DNA from: an uncultured Saprospiraceae bacterium
GTDB lineage: Bacteria > Bacteroidota > Bacteroidia > Chitinophagales > Saprospiraceae
Assembly (NCBI GenBank): GCA_937930625.1
Contig: CALHBW010000113.1
Coordinates: 1 to 8,537 of the forward strand
Direction: 5' to 3'
DNA length: 8,537 nucleotides
The notes beneath the pieces are model-generated. The model did not search any database, was not told the DNA's origin, and worked only from the letters and a program-made list of their open reading frames with translations. This document shows, one piece after another, positions 5,869 to 8,537 of this stretch. The position numbers were made by a program, and so were the translations under genes. Position 1 is the first letter of the stretch, and the number at the start of each line of letters is the position of its first letter.

Positions 5869-6566
5869 TAGTATGTTTTTCCCTTCTTCAATCCACCGCA
5901 TACGATGATGACAGCTTGAAAAAGTTTGAAAAATAACCAATCAAAAACCCGCATAAGTGGTCCGAAATCATCGCGTTTGACATCCAACAGAAGGGCGATG
6001 CGTCTTTCTTCGGTTTTGTTATGTACTTCATGCGTGAAGGTATCGTCAAACAGGACACTTTCGCCCTCATGCCAATAGTGTCGTCTGCCATCTACGATGA
6101 TGTAGCACTCGCCATTTTTCGGCACTTCAAGTGGTAATTGGTAACGCATGATGCCCTTGTATGGACCTCGGTGTGGCGGGATATATTTGCCCGGCGCAAG
6201 GATGGAAAAATTAATCGTCGTTACACGTTTCATGCGCTTAAAGAGAGCAGTTGTTTTAGGACATTTTTCAGCATTGTGGTGTAGCCACATATTGTAGCAT
6301 TTCACGACAAATACATTCCATGCCTTGTTGTCGTTATTGGAGATAAATTCTTGTCCACTGTCGATTTCGTAAAATTCGGGAATGGTCGATGCTTCGATGA
6401 CTTCCATGATTTCATCGCGTATCATTTCCCAATTTTCTTCAAGGATTTTGTGTTCGGGAAAATGCGTGTCGAGGTCCAAAAAAGCAGGATTACGATTGGT
6501 ATAATCATAAAGTCTTCTGGCATTTTCGATGATTTGAAAAGCAATCACATTTCTGTTGGCTTCCAT
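5868..6566 (-). CDS. Aspartyl/asparaginyl beta-hydroxylase family protein (2-oxoglutarate/Fe(II) dioxygenase)
   Basis: This is a 232-residue double-stranded beta-helix dioxygenase of the Asp_Arg_Hydrox family, which includes mammalian AspH and the bacterial lipid A hydroxylase LpxO. The core runs from about residue 118 to 200. HRGPYKG (132-138) carries the first iron-ligand His132. W-H-E-G-E (165-169) leads into FDDTFTHEVHN (173-183) with the second ligand His179. Arg189 in RRIALLLDV is the likely 2-oxoglutarate anchor. The N-terminal FPEHKILEENWEMIRDEI region (36-53) is also family-like. A hydrophobic segment at about 209-224 followed by GGLKKGK suggests membrane association, as in LpxO, but the substrate cannot be read from the sequence. 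The start at 6566 is preferred; the frame continues to 6614, but those 16 codons run into a dispersed palindrome. The stop codon touches the inverted heptamers. Confidence 0.88.
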   Translation of the reverse strand: MEANRNVIAFQIIENARRLYDYTNRNPAFLDLDTHFPEHKILEENWEMIRDEIMEVIEASTIPEFYEIDSGQEFISNNDNKAWNVFVVKCYNMWLHHNAEKCPKTTALFKRMKRVTTINFSILAPGKYIPPHRGPYKGIMRYQLPLEVPKNGECYIIVDGRRHYWHEGESVLFDDTFTHEVHNKTEERRIALLLDVKRDDFGPLMRVFDWLFFKLFQAVIIVCGGLKKGKTY

Positions 6567-6590
6567 AATTCTTGAGTTTAGTGAAACGAA

Positions 6591-6647
6591 ACACAGACAT
6601 TCTTGCCTGTGCATGATTTAACCACAGACAGGAATGTCTGTGTTACG
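6591..6647. repeat. CACAGACATTCC nested palindrome, copy 1
   Basis: The left arm ACACAGACATTCTTGCCTGTG (6591-6611) and right arm CACAGACAGGAATGTCTGTG (6623-6642, continuing TTACG) are inverted relative to each other. Each arm is itself a palindrome (CACAGACA / TGTCTGTG, with one mismatch in the left arm). A second copy is at 8393-8452. It lies 25 bp upstream of the hydroxylase start. The adjoining 6648-6790 is A/T-rich and shows nothing further. Confidence 0.85.
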
Positions 6648-6790
6648 ATTAGTTCCCAAATTGCTCAAAATCAAACATCTTTATCAAACAAAAAAATATA
6701 AATTAGGGATTTTTTATTTACATAAAAATCATTATAAAAATTTAATTATCAATATTTTGTAAATAAAAAATACGAACTTTTCGGGCTTCA

Positions 6791-6827
6791 AAAATGAGTA
6801 AATGAATAGATGAAAAAATGAGTAAAT
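6791..6827. repeat. Short direct repeat, 24-bp period
   Basis: AAAATGAGTAAAT occurs at 6791-6803 and 6815-6827, and the intervening GAATAGATG partly recurs after the second copy as AAGTAGATT. It looks like low-complexity intergenic DNA containing the ATGAGT/ACTCAT word also seen at the window start. Confidence 0.5.
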
Positions 6828-6847
6828 AAGTAGATTTTTGATGATGT

Positions 6848-6947
6848 GATTTTTGATTTTTGATTGAATTTTGCTTCGTAAAATTCCAAATAGAACATTC
6901 GCGCGACGAAATTTATTCAAAAATCACTCAATCAAAAATCAAAAATC
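6848..6947. repeat. 20-bp perfect inverted repeat upstream of pyrC
   Basis: GATTTTTGATTTTTGATTGA (6848-6867) is the exact reverse complement of 6928-6947, with 60 bp between. The right arm overlaps the 24-bp tag shared with queF (6917-6940) and consists of TCAAAAA heptamers. A smaller hairpin GAATTTT/AAAATTC (6866-6872 and 6880-6886) lies just inside the left arm. The right arm ends 3 bp before the candidate -7 element. Confidence 0.75.
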
Positions 6948-6950
6948 TGT

Positions 6951-6958
6951 TAACTTTG
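6951..6958 (+). promoter_or_regulatory. TAnnTTTG -7 element of the pyrC promoter
   Basis: TAACTTTG is an exact match to the Bacteroidota -7 consensus, and it ends only 7 bp before the pyrC ATG at 6966. A start site at the usual distance would fall within a few bases of the ATG, implying a leaderless or nearly leaderless transcript. No clear -33 TTTG is visible; the upstream DNA is the TCAAAAA repeat. Confidence 0.65.
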
Positions 6959-6965
6959 CATCCTA

Positions 6966-8237
6966 ATGGCAACACTCATTAGGCAAGCGCGCATCATCTC
7001 TCCCGACTCACCGCACAACGGCAAGGTCAAAGACATCCTTATTCATAACGGTAAAATCACTAAAATCGCAGGTCGTATCAAAGACGATAAAGCGGAGGTT
7101 TGGCAAATGGATAATGTCCATGTATCTCCCGGATTTATGGACGTCGGGACTCAGATAGGTGACCCCGGATTTGAGCACAAAGAAGACTTACAATCAGCAG
7201 CACGGGCAGCAGCAGCGGGCGGTTATACCGCAGTGGCTTGCACACCAAATACGCATCCGGTCATAGATACAAAATCGGAGGTATTATACATCCGAAACCA
7301 ACAAAGTTTGGTAGATTTTTATCCGATAGGTGCGGTATCGGCAGCTTGCGAAGGGAAAGAAATCACCGAAATGTACGACATGCGCGAAGCAGGCGCAATA
7401 GCTTTTTCTGACGGGCACAAATCACTGAATGACAGTGGTTTGATGATGCGAAGTTTGCTCTATGTAAAGCCATTTGACGGCATCATCATCAATCAGGCAC
7501 TTGACCCGAATCTCGCGCATAGCGGACAGGTACACGAAGGCACGGTCAGTACTTCGCTTGGTATGAAGGGTATTCCTTCGCTTGCGGAAGAATTGATGCT
7601 GCAACGCGATTTATATTTATTGGAATACACCAACTCGCGTCTGCATGTGCCAAATGTTTCTTGCGCTCGTTCGGTAGAATTGATACGGCAAGCCAAAAAG
7701 CGCGGTCTGCGTGTTACGGCTTCGGTGAATCCCATGAATTTAGCGTTTGATGATACGGCATTGATGGATTTCGATACGAATATGAAAGTGATGCCGCCAC
7801 TACGCGAAAAGTCAGACATTAAAGCCTTGAAAAAAGGATTCAAAGATGGTACAATTGACTTTATCAGCAGCAATCATACGCCCGAAGATGAGGAAGGTAA
7901 AAAACTCGAATTTGTATATGCACGGGCAGGTGTGATTGGATTGGAGACGACATTTGCAGTGAGTCGCAGCCAACTCAACAAAACACTTGATATTGAGGAA
8001 CTTATTGATAAATTGGCAATCACTCCACGCCGGATTTTTGGTTTGAAAATCCCAAAAATCGCAGAAGGCGAACCAGCGAATTTATGCCTTTTTGACCCTG
8101 ATAAAAATTGGACATTTACCGAAAAAAATATTTACTCAAAATCAAAAAATACACCCTTCGTCGGACATGAATTGCAAGGAAAAATATTGGCGACTATTAA
8201 TAATGGGAAAGTATTTGAGAGGGGAGAGGTGAGATGA
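6966..8237 (+). CDS. pyrC: Dihydroorotase-family protein, predicted metal-less (pseudo-dihydroorotase)
   Basis: Over its 423 residues the protein follows type I dihydroorotase from end to end. PGF..DPGFEHKEDL (55-75), AAAAGGYTAVACTPNTHPVID (81-101), EGTVSTSLGMKGIPSLAEE (191-209), MPPLREKSDI (276-285), GTIDFISSNHTPE (295-307) and NTPFVGHELQGK (395-406) are all recognisable. Active dihydroorotases hold zinc through a D-x-H-x-H motif, a central Asp, later His residues and a catalytic Asp. Here D-V-G-T-Q (59-63) replaces D-x-H-x-H, SDGHK (148-152) replaces SDDGx, Gln177 replaces the His of HAED, Asn230 replaces the His of H-x-x-H, MN (257-258) replaces HH, and Asn303 replaces the Asp of TDHAPH. 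The fold should form but not hydrolyse dihydroorotate. By analogy with PyrC' proteins of pseudomonads it may be a structural partner of aspartate transcarbamoylase (inference). Its last six residues are encoded by a heptamer array. Confidence 0.9.
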   Translation: MATLIRQARIISPDSPHNGKVKDILIHNGKITKIAGRIKDDKAEVWQMDNVHVSPGFMDVGTQIGDPGFEHKEDLQSAARAAAAGGYTAVACTPNTHPVIDTKSEVLYIRNQQSLVDFYPIGAVSAACEGKEITEMYDMREAGAIAFSDGHKSLNDSGLMMRSLLYVKPFDGIIINQALDPNLAHSGQVHEGTVSTSLGMKGIPSLAEELMLQRDLYLLEYTNSRLHVPNVSCARSVELIRQAKKRGLRVTASVNPMNLAFDDTALMDFDTNMKVMPPLREKSDIKALKKGFKDGTIDFISSNHTPEDEEGKKLEFVYARAGVIGLETTFAVSRSQLNKTLDIEELIDKLAITPRRIFGLKIPKIAEGEPANLCLFDPDKNWTFTEKNIYSKSKNTPFVGHELQGKILATINNGKVFERGEVR

Positions 8238-8286
8238 GAGAATAGAGAGGGGAGAAGTGAGACGAGAGAATAGAGACGGGAGACAT
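8217..8286. repeat. GAGANNN heptamer array overlapping the pyrC stop codon
   Basis: Ten heptamers in a row: GAGAGGG, GAGAGGT, GAGATGA, GAGAATA, GAGAGGG, GAGAAGT, GAGACGA, GAGAATA, GAGACGG, GAGACAT. The four-unit block at 8231-8258 recurs with changes at 8259-8286 (28-bp period). The first two units and part of the third encode residues 418-423, and the third supplies the TGA. The plus strand is almost pure purine. Confidence 0.9.
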
Positions 8287-8345
8287 CAGGTACGAGATTT
8301 TCTCATATCTCGTTTCTCTCGTCTCGCGTCTTTTATCTCTCGTCT
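8260..8345. terminator. Large imperfect hairpin after pyrC, possible terminator
   Basis: Positions 8260-8297 pair with 8308-8345 across a 10-nt loop, with 10 bp perfect at the base (AGACGAGAGA / TCTCTCGTCT) and ACGAGA/TCTCGT at the tip. The right arm is made of inverted heptamers of the form NNNTCTC (TTTTCTC, ATATCTC, GTTTCTC, TCGTCTC and so on, 8298-8346). There is no run of T directly after it, so a standard Rho-independent terminator is uncertain; it may be simply the other half of the repeat. Confidence 0.5.
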
Positions 8346-8392
8346 AATTTATTTGAATATTGATATGAAATATTGTAATTTTATTTTGTAAA

Positions 8393-8452
8393 TGTAACAC
8401 AGACATTCTTGTCTGTACTTCATCCGGCACAGACAGGAATGTCTGTGTTACG
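8393..8452. repeat. CACAGACATTCC nested palindrome, copy 2
   Basis: The left arm TGTAACACAGACATTCTTGT runs from 8393 to 8412 and continues CTGT to 8416. The right arm CACAGACAGGAATGTCTGTG (8428-8447) continues TTACG to 8452. The arms are inverted copies of each other, and each is internally palindromic (ACAGACA / TGTCTGT). They match copy 1 at 6591-6647, but the 11-bp centre differs. It ends 13 bp before the start of the next gene. Confidence 0.85.
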
Positions 8453-8465
8453 AAAACTCTCTATT

Positions 8466-8537
8466 ATGGCTTTAGACAACATAAATGAATTAGATGTAAA
8501 AAATGCTTCTCCGTTTCCGACTGCACTGCGTTATGGT
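8466..8537 (+). CDS. 5' end of an unidentified gene, cut by the window edge
   Basis: An ATG at 8466 opens 24 codons with no stop up to the window end, giving MALDNINELDVKNASPFPTA followed by LRYG. The codon use looks like the other genes here. An N-terminus ending in PFPTALRYG fits the beginning of a small membrane protein, such as the DUF4199 group common in Bacteroidota, but this is a guess from a few residues. It follows pyrC in the same direction, separated by 228 bp that hold the GAGANNN array, the hairpin and the CACAGACATTCC palindrome. Confidence 0.55.
   Translation, partial: MALDNINELDVKNASPFPTALRYG

Noticed and set aside
6567..6614. 16-codon N-terminal extension of the beta-hydroxylase from 6614
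   Set aside because: The extension lies largely in the CACAGACATTCC palindrome; the ATG at 6566 gives a family-like start.
6732..6920. 62-codon minus-strand ORF rich in Phe, Ile and Leu
   Set aside because: It comes from A/T-rich direct and inverted repeats and has no family features.

Overview
The window looks like chromosomal DNA from a member of the Bacteroidota, probably an environmental lineage such as Saprospiria, Chitinophagia or Cytophagia. The grounds are a single-chain SecDF of about 1030 residues, a short (136-residue) QueF, start codons preceded by A/T-rich DNA instead of a Shine-Dalgarno sequence, and a TAnnTTTG promoter element directly in front of one gene. The exact lineage cannot be read from the sequence.

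Layout. Positions 75-3161 (minus) encode SecDF, the proton-driven accessory part of the Sec export channel. A 745-bp gap follows; it holds a GAGT heptamer run, a candidate secDF promoter and three 60-bp palindromic units spaced exactly 120 bp apart. Positions 3907-5313 (plus) carry queF and queC, which act close together in making preQ1, the queuosine precursor; a 115-bp nested palindrome lies between them. Next comes a 147-bp array of 21 heptamers, a small four-helix-bundle (S23 family) gene at 5491-5835, and a short inverted copy of the array. An aspartyl/asparaginyl beta-hydroxylase-like gene (5868-6566, minus) converges on it. After a repeat-rich A/T gap, 6966-8237 (plus) encodes a dihydroorotase-family protein in which essentially all metal-ligand positions are replaced, so it is predicted to be a pseudo-dihydroorotase. 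The window ends in the first 24 codons of another plus-strand gene.

The protein-coding content is mostly housekeeping. The unusual part is the DNA between genes. Nearly every junction holds a short repeat, and several are strict heptamer arrays with a different consensus at each place: GAGTNNC at the queF end, AAAWYCC at the queC end and GAGANNN at the pyrC end. Each array starts at, or overwrites, the stop codon of the preceding gene. Two of these arrays have inverted counterparts a short distance away; in one case the inverted pair brackets the S23-family gene. A separate 55-60 bp nested palindrome built on CACAGACATTCCTGTCTGTG occurs twice. A 24-bp tag is shared by the upstream regions of queF and pyrC. 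These arrays and the S23-containing bracket are the best candidates for something not yet described.
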